From assembly GCA_043805435.1 (NCBI GenBank), contig JAZDHY010000018.1, forward strand, positions 1-64,000: a stretch of DNA of 64,000 nt, read 5' to 3'. Made by a program: the position numbers and the translations under genes. This document shows positions 9,110 through 19,200 of this stretch, piece after piece. The number at the start of each line of letters is the position of its first letter. Position 1 is the first letter of the stretch. The DNA comes from JAEXOD01 sp043805435 (lineage in GTDB: Bacteria; Bacteroidota; Ignavibacteria; Ignavibacteriales; Melioribacteraceae). Below the pieces are notes generated by a model, which did not search any database, was not told the origin of the DNA, and saw nothing but the letters and a program-made list of their open reading frames with translations.

Positions 9110-9735
9110 AATAGCTCCTTTATTTTAATTTAAGGTTAATTTATTTACTTATTAAACCGTTAATTAATATTACTAACCGAATTATAAATTTCGTAAAAGC
9201 TAATTTATTTTTATTACATTATTTAACAAATTAGATAAAAAGAAATATAATGTCAAGAAAACAAATACTAATAATAAATTTTGAAGGCCGAATTTTTATA
9301 ACACTCAATAGAATTATACCAAGTTTTCCCATCCGTAAACAGACTGTGTTAAAATTAAAAACCAAACTCACCCGTCTAACGCCGGGCGTGGCCCCTTAAT
9401 CCCCTCTCTTAAAAAAGAGGGGAAATATTAACTGGCAAGTTATTGTTCTATATGTTTTTACAATCACTCCCCTTCTATTTTTAAGAGAATAGCTTGTCCC
9501 GCTCTTTTTGCGGGAGGTTGGGGGATGAGTTCCCTTTTATTGCAACTATTCCCCAATTTTAACACAGTCTGTAAAAAAATAAACTGTTTGGCACTGAAAT
9601 TATTTACAGAGATTATTGAATTGATGAAAAAAAATTAGAATTAGGCAAGGGAGTAGTTTACCACTATAATGTTTATGGAAATAGTGACGAAAGAGTTCAT
9701 TAGCCTAAGGATGGGCTTTTTTAAAAATATTTTAA
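9110..9735. other. 626-bp intergenic region with an inverted-repeat element
   Basis: No coding sequence is seen. It contains the 234-bp element at 9339-9572. A small stem (AGCC..GGCT) followed by T6 at about 9701-9723 faces the plus strand but has no plus-strand gene before it. Confidence 0.6.
9339..9572. repeat. 234-bp element with perfect 18-bp terminal inverted repeats
   Basis: ACAGACTGTGTTAAAATT at 9339-9356 is exactly complementary to 9555-9572. Inside are two further hairpins (TCCCCTCT..AGAGGGGA and CCCGC..GCGGG) and no reading frame. The ends resemble sequences at about 35781-35805 and 36461-36482. The structure is that of a small non-autonomous mobile element. Confidence 0.7.
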
Positions 9736-10839
9736 TTACCTAATTGCCTGTTCTGTTTCTTTATCAAAAAAATGTAATTTTTGACTGTTAAACATTAATT
9801 CAACTTTTTCACCGGCGCTCGGTTTTTCCAATGAAGGAACACGAGCAACAAACTGATTACCGGCAATAGTAAAATACAAAAATATTTCATTGCCCATAGG
9901 TTCTACAACTTCCAATATAAAAGAATATCTTTTTTCTGTATTATCTAAATTTGTTTCAACATTTAATATATCTTCCGGTCTTATTCCTAAAAATATACTT
10001 TTATTATTATAGATTTTTAGATTATCCTTATATTTTTCAGGAATATCAAGCACAAATGATTTGTCAATTGAAGTAAATATTAAGTTATTGCCATTGTTAA
10101 TAGTGCCCTCAATAAAATTCATAGAAGGACTGCCAATAAATCCGGCAACAAATTTGTTTAACGGAAAATTATAAAGGTTTAACGGAGAATCAATTTGGTT
10201 GATCAAACCGTCTTTCATTATAACAATTCTATCCCCCATAGTCATTGCTTCAACCTGATCGTGAGTAACATAAACCATTGTTGCTTCAAGTCGTTTATGA
10301 AGTTTAGAAATTTCGGTACGCATCTGTACTCTAAGTTTTGCATCAAGATTACTTAAAGGTTCATCAAATAAAAACACTTTAGGTTTACGTACAATTGCAC
10401 GCCCAACAGCAACACGTTGTCTTTGTCCGCCTGAAAGGGCTTTTGGTTTTCTATTTAAATAATCTTCAATTCCTAAAATTTGGGCTGCGTGCATTACCCT
10501 ATCTTTAATTTCCTGTTTGTTAAACTTTCTAAGTTTTAATCCAAACGCCATATTGTCATAAACAGTCATATGCGGATATAATGCATAGTTCTGAAAAACC
10601 ATCGCAATGTCTCTATCCTTTGGAGAAATATCATTTACTAATTTATCATCAATAAATAATTGCCCTTCCGAAATCTCTTCAAGTCCGGCTATCATTCGTA
10701 AAGTGGTAGATTTTCCGCAACCCGAAGGACCAACAAGCACAACAAATTCTTTATCTTTAATTTCAAAACTTACGTTATGAACAACTTTGTTGCCGCCTTC
10801 ATATACCTTAGAAACATTTACAAGTCTAACTTCAGCCAT
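9736..10839 (-). CDS. ugpC: ABC transporter ATP-binding protein, MalK/UgpC/MsmX type
   Basis: 367 residues. Walker A GPSGCGKST at residues 37-45, signature LSGGQRQRVAVG, Walker B VFLFDEP with the D-loop SNLDA, and the switch His in VYVTHDQ are all visible. A C-terminal OB/TOBE region (from ~240) is typical of ATPases that energise sugar or polyol importers. No permease or binding-protein gene lies in the window, so it may serve distant permeases as MsmX does. It starts 3 nt after aroA and is the last gene of the ymdB-folD-deoC-hicB-trmH-aroA run. Confidence 0.9.
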   Translation of the reverse strand: MAEVRLVNVSKVYEGGNKVVHNVSFEIKDKEFVVLVGPSGCGKSTTLRMIAGLEEISEGQLFIDDKLVNDISPKDRDIAMVFQNYALYPHMTVYDNMAFGLKLRKFNKQEIKDRVMHAAQILGIEDYLNRKPKALSGGQRQRVAVGRAIVRKPKVFLFDEPLSNLDAKLRVQMRTEISKLHKRLEATMVYVTHDQVEAMTMGDRIVIMKDGLINQIDSPLNLYNFPLNKFVAGFIGSPSMNFIEGTINNGNNLIFTSIDKSFVLDIPEKYKDNLKIYNNKSIFLGIRPEDILNVETNLDNTEKRYSFILEVVEPMGNEIFLYFTIAGNQFVARVPSLEKPSAGEKVELMFNSQKLHFFDKETEQAIR

Positions 10840-10842
10840 TAT

Positions 10843-12120
10843 TTAACCTATTATTGAATTTAACTGATTATTAAAATTTGGATTAGAAATATTTACACAA
10901 TCAAAATTGTTAATACTACCACCATTTTCCGAAAGCATTGATAATATAGCAAACGTCATTGCTATTCTATGATCACCAAAACTTTCAAATAATACTTTTT
11001 TATTTGTAATTGCACCTTCAACCGAAAAACCATCAGTAAATTCTTCAGTCTTAAGACCCAATTTACTATAATTTTCCACAAGAGATTTTATTCTGTCTGT
11101 TTCTTTATACCTTAATTCTTCCGCATGATGAATTTCAAATTTTCCATCAGCAAATAGACCAGCCAAACTTAAAATTGGTATTTCATCAATAATATTTGCA
11201 ATTATATTTTTATCAATATTTATATTTGTTAATATACTGCTTTTAACAAGTATATCACCGGAAATTTCTTCACCATTTTTATAATAATTAATTATTTCAA
11301 TTTTTGCACCCATAGCTTTTAATACTGTAATAATACCGGCTCTGGTTTCATTTAATAAAACGTTATTAATTATTAGTTCCGAATTTTTACTTAACAATGT
11401 AAAAACAATAAAAAATGCAGCACTGGAAATATCCGCTGGAACAATATATTTATTTGCCGCAGGATAGTTTTTTGAAGAAACAGAAATAATGCTTTTACCG
11501 TTTTCTTCAATTACATCAAGCCCAAGCATTTTTTCGGTATGATTGCGTGTTTTTACATGTTCAATTAAAGTCGATTTATCATCTAAATGTAAGGCAGCTA
11601 AAATAATTGCACTTTTTACCTGAGCACTTGCCACTTTAAGAGTATGTTCTATTGCAATTAATTTACTAACCGGCTTAATAATAATTGGCAGCCTATTATT
11701 AACGGCCGAAATATCTGCGCCTAAAGCTGTAAGAGGTTCAACAATTCTATCCATTGGTCGTTTAGATAAAGATTCATCACCAATAATTTTTGATGTAAAC
11801 TTTTGTGCAACAAGTAACCCGCTTATTAATCGGCACGTTGTACCCGAATTACCTGCATCCAAAACAACATCTTTATTATTAAATCCAAATTTACCTTTAC
11901 CGGTAATAATAATGCTATTTGGGGTATGTTCAATATTACAACCTAAAACACTAAAACAAGCCATTGATGATTTAACATCTTCGCCATTTGAACAATTCAA
12001 AATTTCAGATTTGCCACCGGCCATTCCACTAAAAATAACCGCCCTATGCGAAATAGACTTATCACCCGGTAAATTTAATTCTCCCTTTATTCTGCCTGTT
12101 GCATTATATTGTTGTATCAT
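10843..12120 (-). CDS. aroA: 3-phosphoshikimate 1-carboxyvinyltransferase (EPSP synthase)
   Basis: Sixth step of the shikimate pathway: joins phosphoenolpyruvate to shikimate-3-phosphate. 425 residues with LPGDKSISHRA near the N-terminus, LDAGNSGTTCRL, SKRPMDR and, near the end, RYKETDRI and FGDHRIAM, all classic EPSP synthase signatures. The ATG at 12120 is chosen because it overlaps the trmH stop as ATGA; the frame extends 5 codons upstream to 12135. Confidence 0.97.
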   Translation of the reverse strand: MIQQYNATGRIKGELNLPGDKSISHRAVIFSGMAGGKSEILNCSNGEDVKSSMACFSVLGCNIEHTPNSIIITGKGKFGFNNKDVVLDAGNSGTTCRLISGLLVAQKFTSKIIGDESLSKRPMDRIVEPLTALGADISAVNNRLPIIIKPVSKLIAIEHTLKVASAQVKSAIILAALHLDDKSTLIEHVKTRNHTEKMLGLDVIEENGKSIISVSSKNYPAANKYIVPADISSAAFFIVFTLLSKNSELIINNVLLNETRAGIITVLKAMGAKIEIINYYKNGEEISGDILVKSSILTNINIDKNIIANIIDEIPILSLAGLFADGKFEIHHAEELRYKETDRIKSLVENYSKLGLKTEEFTDGFSVEGAITNKKVLFESFGDHRIAMTFAILSMLSENGGSINNFDCVNISNPNFNNQLNSIIG

Positions 12121-12710
12121 CGTCTTATACACCATTTATCAATAAATCTATCAAAATCTTCCTGCGATAATTCAGTAACATCGTACATTCCTTTATTATT
12201 CCTTTGTCTTTGGGCTTCATATAATGTTACGGCAGCGGCAACCGAAACATTTAAACTTTGTGCCATACCATGCATTGGAATAAAAAATAATTCGTCACAT
12301 AAGTTTTCAGCACTTTCAGAAACACCCCTATGTTCATTTCCAAACAAAACTGCTACTTTTTGAGTAAAATCTATATCATATAAACTTTTTGCGTCTTTTG
12401 ACACTTTGCTTACGTAAATTTTAAAGCCTTTTTTCCGCAATTCGTCAAAACACTCTTCTGTCGATTTCGAGTATTCAATATCAATCCACTTATTAGATGA
12501 TGCGGAAGAAGTTCTGCTTAATTTAGGAAATTTTTCAACATTATATAACAACGATACTTTCGAAACTCCTACCGAGTCACTGCTTCTTAAAATTGCGCTT
12601 ACATTATGACGGTCGTGAATATTTTCTAAAATTACTGTTAAAGTAGATTGCCTTTTAAAAATAACGTCTTTAATTTTATTCAATCTAGATTCTGATTTAA
12701 ATTGTCTCAA
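12117..12710 (-). CDS. trmH: TrmH/SpoU-family RNA 2'-O-methyltransferase
   Basis: SPOUT methyltransferase, probably acting on tRNA G18 or an rRNA ribose. The three family motifs are visible: NVSAILRSSDSVGV (motif 1), FGNEHRGVS (motif 2) and PMHGMAQSLNVSVAAA (motif 3), followed by YEAQRQR as in E. coli TrmH. No ATG is available at the N-terminus; the gene starts at TTG (12710), which overlaps the hicB stop as TTGA, with AAAGAGA upstream. Its 197 residues lack much of the TrmH C-terminal extension, so the exact target is uncertain. Confidence 0.85.
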   Translation of the reverse strand: MRQFKSESRLNKIKDVIFKRQSTLTVILENIHDRHNVSAILRSSDSVGVSKVSLLYNVEKFPKLSRTSSASSNKWIDIEYSKSTEECFDELRKKGFKIYVSKVSKDAKSLYDIDFTQKVAVLFGNEHRGVSESAENLCDELFFIPMHGMAQSLNVSVAAAVTLYEAQRQRNNKGMYDVTELSQEDFDRFIDKWCIRR

Positions 12711-12940
12711 TTAATCTCTTTATTAAAAATCAATTTATATATTGTCTTATTTTTTTCTTTTCTTGCCAAATCAATTTGAATTTTAGAGGCATCTTCAAAA
12801 TCAAGATAATAACATAACATTTTTAAAGCCTCTGCAATTACATCATCATGTTTATGTGCCCAGCAATCTATCCCTTTAAGACTAGGAATAACAGCCGTAT
12901 AACCGTCGTCACTGCTTTTAACAACCAAATCTAATATCAT
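12707..12940 (-). CDS. HicB-like small protein
   Basis: 77 residues with the HicB antitoxin-like pattern: a short beta strand (DLVVKSSDDGYTAVIPSLKGIDCW) and then an acidic helix (DDVIAEALKMLCYY). No HicA toxin gene is adjacent and no helix-turn-helix follows, so it is a solo HicB-fold protein. It is embedded in a housekeeping operon with 1-nt and 4-nt overlaps to deoC and trmH, which argues against a free-standing toxin-antitoxin module. Confidence 0.6.
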   Translation of the reverse strand: MILDLVVKSSDDGYTAVIPSLKGIDCWAHKHDDVIAEALKMLCYYLDFEDASKIQIDLARKEKNKTIYKLIFNKEIN

Positions 12941-13806
12941 TAATAACCTTTATCATTATTCTTTTCGTGCGTTACAATTTTAACGCTTGCGCTGGCTCCA
13001 ATTCTATCGGCACCGCTTTCAATTAATAATTCCGCATCCTCATACGAACGAATGCCGCCGGATGCTTTTACCCCTACGCTGCTGCCAACCACATATTTCA
13101 TTAATGCAATATCACCGGCAGTTGCTCCGCCTTTGCTAAACCCTGTTGAAGTTTTTACAAAATCGGCTTTAGCTTCTTTGCAGATTAAACATGCTTTAAT
13201 TTTTTCTTGATCAGTTAATAATGCAGTTTCTAAAATTACCTTGCAGATAGCATTATGTTTTTTTGCAGCAAGAACAACCTTGTTAACATCTTCAAAAACA
13301 GCTTTATAATCACCCTGCTTAAGTTTTCCTATATTAATTACCATATCAATTTCGGTTGCACCATTTTCTAAAGCTTGTTCAGCCTCAAACCGTTTTGTTT
13401 CGGTTGTGTTTGCGCCTAAAGGGAATCCAATTACAGTACATACCTTAACAGGTGTATTACGCAATAAGGAATAACTTAAACTAACATGCGAAGGGTTAAC
13501 ACAAACAGAAGCAAAGGTAAATTGCTTGGCTTCTTGGCAAAGTTTAATAACATCATCATCGGTAGCTTCAGGTTTTAATAGAGTATGGTCAATCATTCTT
13601 GCCAAACCAATATCGGGTAAATTTGCACCTACACCAACGCCGGCAGCAATACGTTCTGCACCCATATCAATTATTTTTTTAACTGCTTTAGGTTGTTCAA
13701 CAACATTTTTTTCCCAACCTTTGCAGCTATCTAAACTACAATAAAAATTATGCAGCGATTTTTCAATAAAAACTTGATTTACAATTTTATCAATTTTAGG
13801 ATCCAT
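12940..13806 (-). CDS. deoC: deoxyribose-phosphate aldolase
   Basis: Class I aldolase splitting 2-deoxyribose-5-phosphate to acetaldehyde and glyceraldehyde-3-phosphate. The Schiff-base region DFVKTSTGF and the second lysine in GVKASGGIR are present, with IDHTLLKP at the start of the barrel. At 288 residues it is ~60 longer than the E. coli/Bacillus enzymes because of an N-terminal extension (DPKIDKIVNQVF onwards) seen in some other phyla. Its TAA overlaps the hicB ATG by one base. Confidence 0.95.
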   Translation of the reverse strand: MDPKIDKIVNQVFIEKSLHNFYCSLDSCKGWEKNVVEQPKAVKKIIDMGAERIAAGVGVGANLPDIGLARMIDHTLLKPEATDDDVIKLCQEAKQFTFASVCVNPSHVSLSYSLLRNTPVKVCTVIGFPLGANTTETKRFEAEQALENGATEIDMVINIGKLKQGDYKAVFEDVNKVVLAAKKHNAICKVILETALLTDQEKIKACLICKEAKADFVKTSTGFSKGGATAGDIALMKYVVGSSVGVKASGGIRSYEDAELLIESGADRIGASASVKIVTHEKNNDKGY

Positions 13807-13815
13807 TTTTACACT

Positions 13816-14703
13816 CTATTCATTAATTTTATTTATTCTACTAAATGCGGTTAAAGTATTTTTCATTAACATTGCAATGGTCATTGGGCCAACCCCGCCC
13901 GGTACCGGAGTTATATAAGAAGCTTTTTTTGAAACAGATTCAAATTCTACATCTCCAACTATTTTATATCCCTTTGGTAAGGAAGTATCTTCAACTCTGT
14001 TAATACCCACGTCAATAATAACCACACCATCTTTTACCATATCTTCTGTAATAAAATTAGGGCTTCCAATTGCAGCAATTAAAATATCGGCACTTTTGGT
14101 ATATACACTTAAATCTTTTGCAGCAGAATGGCACACGGTTACAACAGAATTTGCACCGGCCTTTTTCTGTAACATCATATTTGCTATCGGTTTGCCAACA
14201 ATATTGCTTCTTCCTACAACAACACAATGTTTCCCTTTTGTTTCAATATTATATCTTTGTAATAACTCAACTATTCCGTACGGTGTACATGGGTAATAAG
14301 TTTCTTTTCCAATAACTAAATTACCAACACTTATGGGATGAAAACCATCAACATCTTTTAAAGGGTTAATTGCTTCAATTATTTTATTTTCATCAATATG
14401 CTTAGGTAAAGGCAGCTGAACTAAAATACCATGTATAGTATCAAGATTGTTATAATATTTAATTAACTCAAGAAGTTTTTCTTCGCTCATATCAGAATCA
14501 TGTTTTTCCAAAACCGAAAACATTCCTATTTCGTTACAGGCTTTCCCTTTCATTTTTACATACGATTGAGACGCAGCACTTTCGCCTACTAATATTGTAA
14601 CTAAACCGGGTATTAATCCGTATTTTTGTTTAATATTACTTACTTTTTCCGTCAATTCTATTTTAATATCGGCTGATACTTTTTTGCCGTCAATTAAGTT
14701 CAT
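13816..14703 (-). CDS. folD: bifunctional methylenetetrahydrofolate dehydrogenase/cyclohydrolase
   Basis: Interconverts 5,10-methylene- and 10-formyl-THF in one-carbon metabolism. 295 residues with the folate-site signature around SYVKMKGKAC (catalytic Lys), QLPLPKH, the NADP site VVGRSNIVGKP and the C-terminal TPVPGGVGPMT. Its ATG shares one base with the stop codon of the upstream ymdB-like gene. 10-formyl-THF made here would feed fmt (34504-35403). Confidence 0.96.
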   Translation of the reverse strand: MNLIDGKKVSADIKIELTEKVSNIKQKYGLIPGLVTILVGESAASQSYVKMKGKACNEIGMFSVLEKHDSDMSEEKLLELIKYYNNLDTIHGILVQLPLPKHIDENKIIEAINPLKDVDGFHPISVGNLVIGKETYYPCTPYGIVELLQRYNIETKGKHCVVVGRSNIVGKPIANMMLQKKAGANSVVTVCHSAAKDLSVYTKSADILIAAIGSPNFITEDMVKDGVVIIDVGINRVEDTSLPKGYKIVGDVEFESVSKKASYITPVPGGVGPMTIAMLMKNTLTAFSRINKINE

Positions 14704-15512
14704 TACTCACTCACAATTGTTTTTTTATCAAATTCGGGAATAAAAATTCTTTCAATTTCAACACAATTTCCTGTTTCGGAATCAATTTTTAAACAAACGG
14801 CACTCAAATGAAGATTATCAACTGCAGACATATATTTTTGAGGAGTTGCATATAAAAATCTATTTATTGCGGCATCCGTTTTCATTCCAATTACAGAATC
14901 GTACGGCCCGGTCATTCCTACATCGGTAATATAACCTGTACCTTTGTCAAAAATTCTTTCGTCCGATGTTTGCACATGTGTATGCGTACCTAAAACCGCA
15001 CTTACAGTTCCGTTTACATAATATGTAAAAGCAATTTTTTCTGCGGTTGCTTCGGCATGAAAATCTACAATAATAATTTTAGTTTCCTGACTAATTTTTT
15101 TAATAGCCGCTTCACCTATTCTAAAAGGACAATCAATAGCCGGCATAAAAGCTCTTCCCTGAAGATTCAATACGCCAACTTTATAGTTTCCTTCATCTAA
15201 AATATAATAACCGTTTCCATGTGCACCACGCGGATAATTTAATGGCCTTAAACTTCTCGGTTCGTTTTTAAGATAATCCTGTGATTGAGGTTTATCCCAC
15301 GTATGATTACCACCGGTAATTACTTTAACCCCCATATTAAATAACGCTTTACCTTCCCTTGGTGTACAGCCTTTACCATCAGATACATTTTCTCCGTTAG
15401 CTATAACAACATCAATCTTATGCTTTTTTACCAGCGAAGGAAGAAAAGTTTCTACAATATTTAACCCGGGAGTTCCAACCAAGTCACCGATAAACAATAT
15501 ATTTACTAACAT
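14703..15512 (-). CDS. ymdB: TIGR00282/YmdB-family metallophosphoesterase
   Basis: 269 residues with the di-metal phosphoesterase motifs GDLVGTPG, NGENVSDGKG, GGNHTWD, DFHAEAT and GTHTHVQTSD. The family in Bacillus and Deinococcus hydrolyses 2',3'-cyclic nucleotides. It is the first gene of the long minus-strand operon; the region upstream carries repeat copy B. Confidence 0.9.
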   Translation of the reverse strand: MLVNILFIGDLVGTPGLNIVETFLPSLVKKHKIDVVIANGENVSDGKGCTPREGKALFNMGVKVITGGNHTWDKPQSQDYLKNEPRSLRPLNYPRGAHGNGYYILDEGNYKVGVLNLQGRAFMPAIDCPFRIGEAAIKKISQETKIIIVDFHAEATAEKIAFTYYVNGTVSAVLGTHTHVQTSDERIFDKGTGYITDVGMTGPYDSVIGMKTDAAINRFLYATPQKYMSAVDNLHLSAVCLKIDSETGNCVEIERIFIPEFDKKTIVSE

Positions 15513-15681
15513 TTTACCTCAAAATTTGTCTCTAAATATATGGAAAAACAACTAATTACGAAAGTTTTATTAAACATTTAAACAATTTTTTATTTTTTTA
15601 GCTAAAATTTATAAATCGGAACCTAATACCAATGGGATAATTTAACGAAAAGAGTAAAAACAATAAGAATAATATTTTTAA

Positions 15682-16070
15682 CCCAGATTTTGCATTAGAT
15701 ATTATTATATCCTGTAATCTCTTTATTGATATAAGGTTATGGAAAATTTAATTGCATTTATTATATACATGTAAATAAAATTACTTTGGGCTAAATAATT
15801 TAATAATAATATTTTTCAACTAAGGACAAAAGGCCGTGTATTACAGTTTTTATTCCCCGTACCTTAAAAGACGTGGTTAATTATACTCCTTATAACTCAT
15901 TATAACTAAACTGTATATGCTATTATTTATCCCCGTTTAAATAACCCCAGCATTCATGCTGGGGGCTGACAAAACAAATATAACGGGCTTCAGCCCTGAG
16001 TTTTTTCCTCACATATTGGCTTAGGTGATTAAAAATTTCAATTCTATTTCTTTCTAATGCAAAATTCGGG
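15682..16070 (-). repeat. ~389-bp MITE-like element, copy B
   Basis: Reverse-complement partner of 6568-6972. The ends are CCCAGATTTTGCATTAGA (15682-15699) and, read inwards, CCCGAATTTTGCATTAGA (16053-16070): 18-bp terminal inverted repeats with two mismatches. TTTAA occurs directly outside both ends and may be a target-site duplication. An internal perfect hairpin CCCCAGCA-TTCA-TGCTGGGG lies at 15945-15964. No reading frame is present. Confidence 0.75.
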
Positions 16071-16115
16071 TTTAATTTTTTGTTTACCTAAATTGTTTTG
16101 AATTTGGTTAATTGG

Positions 16116-16147
16116 TATATATTTAGATTCAATAATCTAAATATATA
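16116..16147. promoter_or_regulatory. 14-bp perfect palindrome upstream of the hybrid kinase
   Basis: TATATATTTAGATT (16116-16129) and AATCTAAATATATA (16134-16147) are exact inverted complements around CAAT. It lies ~120 bp before the kinase ATG and could be an operator or an upstream hairpin. The sequence is AT-rich, so chance is not excluded. Confidence 0.4.
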
Positions 16148-16267
16148 TTTTTACAAATCCCAATAATATATACATACATCACAAAATCTTGTATTTTATA
16201 GGTGTAATTATTGCAAAAATTAGTTATTATTATAAATTATAATTTAAAGTAAAAGAATTTTTTAGCT

Positions 16268-19200
16268 ATGGAAACACAAATAAATAATGATATTTCTTTT
16301 GATTTAATTGAATACTCTCCTATTGGCATATTAATATTTGATGAACATCTAAATATAAAATATTTAAATAGTAATTTTCAACGATATGGTGTAACTAATA
16401 GAATTTCAAAACAAAAACTAATTAATCAAAATATTATTACTTGCGGATTGTTTAATCAGGATACAATTCTTAATAATATTCAAAAGATTTTGTCAAATGA
16501 ACCTTTTGAAAATGAAGTATATTCCAATAAAAAAGCAGATGGTTCTTTGCTAAAAATTTCTATCAAAGGGGCACCTATTTTTCTAAATGAATCATTTAGG
16601 GGCGGTGTTCTTATACTGGATGATCTTATTGTTGGTAAAAAAGATTTAACATACGGAGATGAAGAAAAACTTATTACGGAATTGGTAAAAAAAATAAATT
16701 CCACATGGTTAATTACTGATTTTAACGGGAAAATTATTTCGGCATCAGATGATCTTCGTCTGGATTTAGCAAATAACAGTTTTTTGGTTTACGATCTTTT
16801 TTCTTCAGAATCAAAAGAGGAAATTGAGGGGATATATATTAATTTACACGCAAATTCAGAGCGTGCAGTAAGCAATTTGCATTTTAACTATAATAGGACC
16901 CAAGTATTATTTAGCTCCGTTTTTTTGACTTTCAAAAACTATTCCGAAGTTAATAATTTGGTATTTATTTTATTAAAAGATGTTACAAATCAAATGCTGG
17001 AACAAAAAGAATTTGAACAACAATTTTCTGAGCTGAATAAATTAAAACAAATTACATCATTTTTAGCAGATTCAATTATTAATTTAGACGATACAGGAAC
17101 TATTATTTCTATTTCAAAAAACACATTGCAGTTTTTTGAAAACAAAGAATATCTGTTTATCGGGAAATTTATTGGTGAACTTTTTCCAACATTTACAAAA
17201 GAATACTTTGAAATTATTTATAATAATTTATTAAAAAACAAATATTGGACAAGTCAGCTTAAAGTTTTAGACAGCACAAAAACACAAAAGATTATTGATT
17301 CCAAAATGTTGTTATTTGATGAAGATACTCCTGCAAGTATTATATTAATTTGCACCGATTTTACAGAAGGCTATGAACTTGAAAAAGAAATAAAGTCTTC
17401 GGAAGAACATTTTAGAAGTATTGTAACAAACAGTAAAGAATTTATTTGCACATTTGATTTAAGCGGAAACATTACTTACGTTAATCCTCATTTTACGGAA
17501 ATATTTAAAATCACATTTAATGATGCTTTATTATTAAATATTATAGATCTTGTTGAAAAAAACATTATTCCAATTGAAAATTTTGATTTTAACTATATAA
17601 TAAAAAATAATATATCTTCAATTGAACTTCCATTAAAAAAAATGGACGGTCGTCAGATATATGTTTCTTCAAATTTTACTCCGGTTTATGATCTGCAAAA
17701 CAATCCTCAATATTATATTGGTATTTTTTCCGATATTACCATTCAAAAAAAATCCGAAAAAGATTTATTGTTAATCAAAACGGTTTTTGAAGCTTCAAAA
17801 GACGGAATAGCCGTTGAATCGGATAATACTCTTCAAATTGTAAACGAATCTTTTGTAAATATTTTTGGATATGATTCTCCTCAGGAAATTATTGGTAAAA
17901 GCCCTATTGATTTTGTTGATAAATTGCAACGTAATTATTTTATTAATATTCTTGAAAACTTAATAAACAATAGCGAAGAAACAAACAGGTTTGAAATAAC
18001 CGGAATAAAAAAGAATGGCGATAAAATTTTATGTGAATTTTCTATTGGTAATTACCAAATAGGTAACGAACATTCAATTGTAATTTTAGTACGCGATATA
18101 ACTTTAGAGAAAGAATCGCAACAGGTTATACAAATTTCGGAAGAAAGGTTAAGAAGCATAACCGAAAATATAAACGAATTTATTTGGATGGCCGAAAAAC
18201 AAAACAATAAACTAGCCGTTGTTTTATATACCGCTGCCGCACATAAAATAACCGGTTACTGTGCCGATGAATTTATAAACAACCCAAAATTGTGGTATAA
18301 AATAATACACCCTAATGATTTGAGTTACGTTATCTCAAAAATGCAAAGATTATATAAAGACCCAATAAGACTAGCCGATGAAATTGAATATAGAATTATT
18401 AATAATGTTGGTAATATTATTTGGATTAAAAATAAAATTACAGTTGTTAGAGAAAAAGATGGTTCAATTACAAAATTGTTTGGTTTAGTTAGCGATATTA
18501 CAATTACTAAAAAAAATGAAGAAGACCTAAAAAATTCCACTGACAATTTAAAAAAATTAAATGACACAAAAGATAGATTTTTATCAATTGTATCTCACGA
18601 TTTGCGCACTCCCTTCAGTTCAATATTAGGGTTTACGGATATTTTACTTTCGGATAGAAATCTAAGTGAAGAAAAGCAGGTTCAGTATATTTCTTTTATA
18701 CAAGAATCATCTAATAACATGCTGGCACTTGTTAATTCGCTACTTGATTGGACACGCATTCAAACCGGCAGAATTGAATTTATACCCGAAAGATTAAACG
18801 CAAAATCTATTGTAAATAAATCTATTCAAGCACTGGCGGGTGCTGCTTTACCTAAAGGTATAAGCATAATTTCAACAATTGAAAAAGATATACATGTACA
18901 TGCCGATGAAAACTTATTATTCCAGGTTTTTAATAATTTAATTTCAAATGCCATAAAATTTTGCAAAAAAGATGATACTATTACAATTTCGGCAGTTAGA
19001 GTTATTGATAAAAAACAAATAAAATTTGCTGTTAAAGATACGGGTGTAGGAATAAAAGAAGAAAATTTATCCAAATTATTTAAAATAGAAACCAAGTTTA
19101 CTCTTCAAGGCACTTCAGGAGAAAAAGGCAGCGGCCTTGGGTTATCTTTGGTTAATGACATTGTCCAAAAACATGGTGGAGATATTTGGGTAGAAAGTAA

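Larger units (their letters stand above)
15513..16267. other. 755-bp divergent intergenic region
   Basis: It separates ymdB (minus) from the hybrid kinase (plus). It contains element copy B (15682-16070) and a 14-bp perfect palindrome at 16116-16147. No coding sequence is seen. Confidence 0.6.

Noticed and set aside
9701..9723. Plus-strand stem followed by T6 as a terminator
   Set aside because: No plus-strand gene precedes it, so a terminator role is not supported.
12707..12940. HicAB toxin-antitoxin module
   Set aside because: No HicA partner is adjacent on either side; both neighbours are metabolic or RNA-modification genes.
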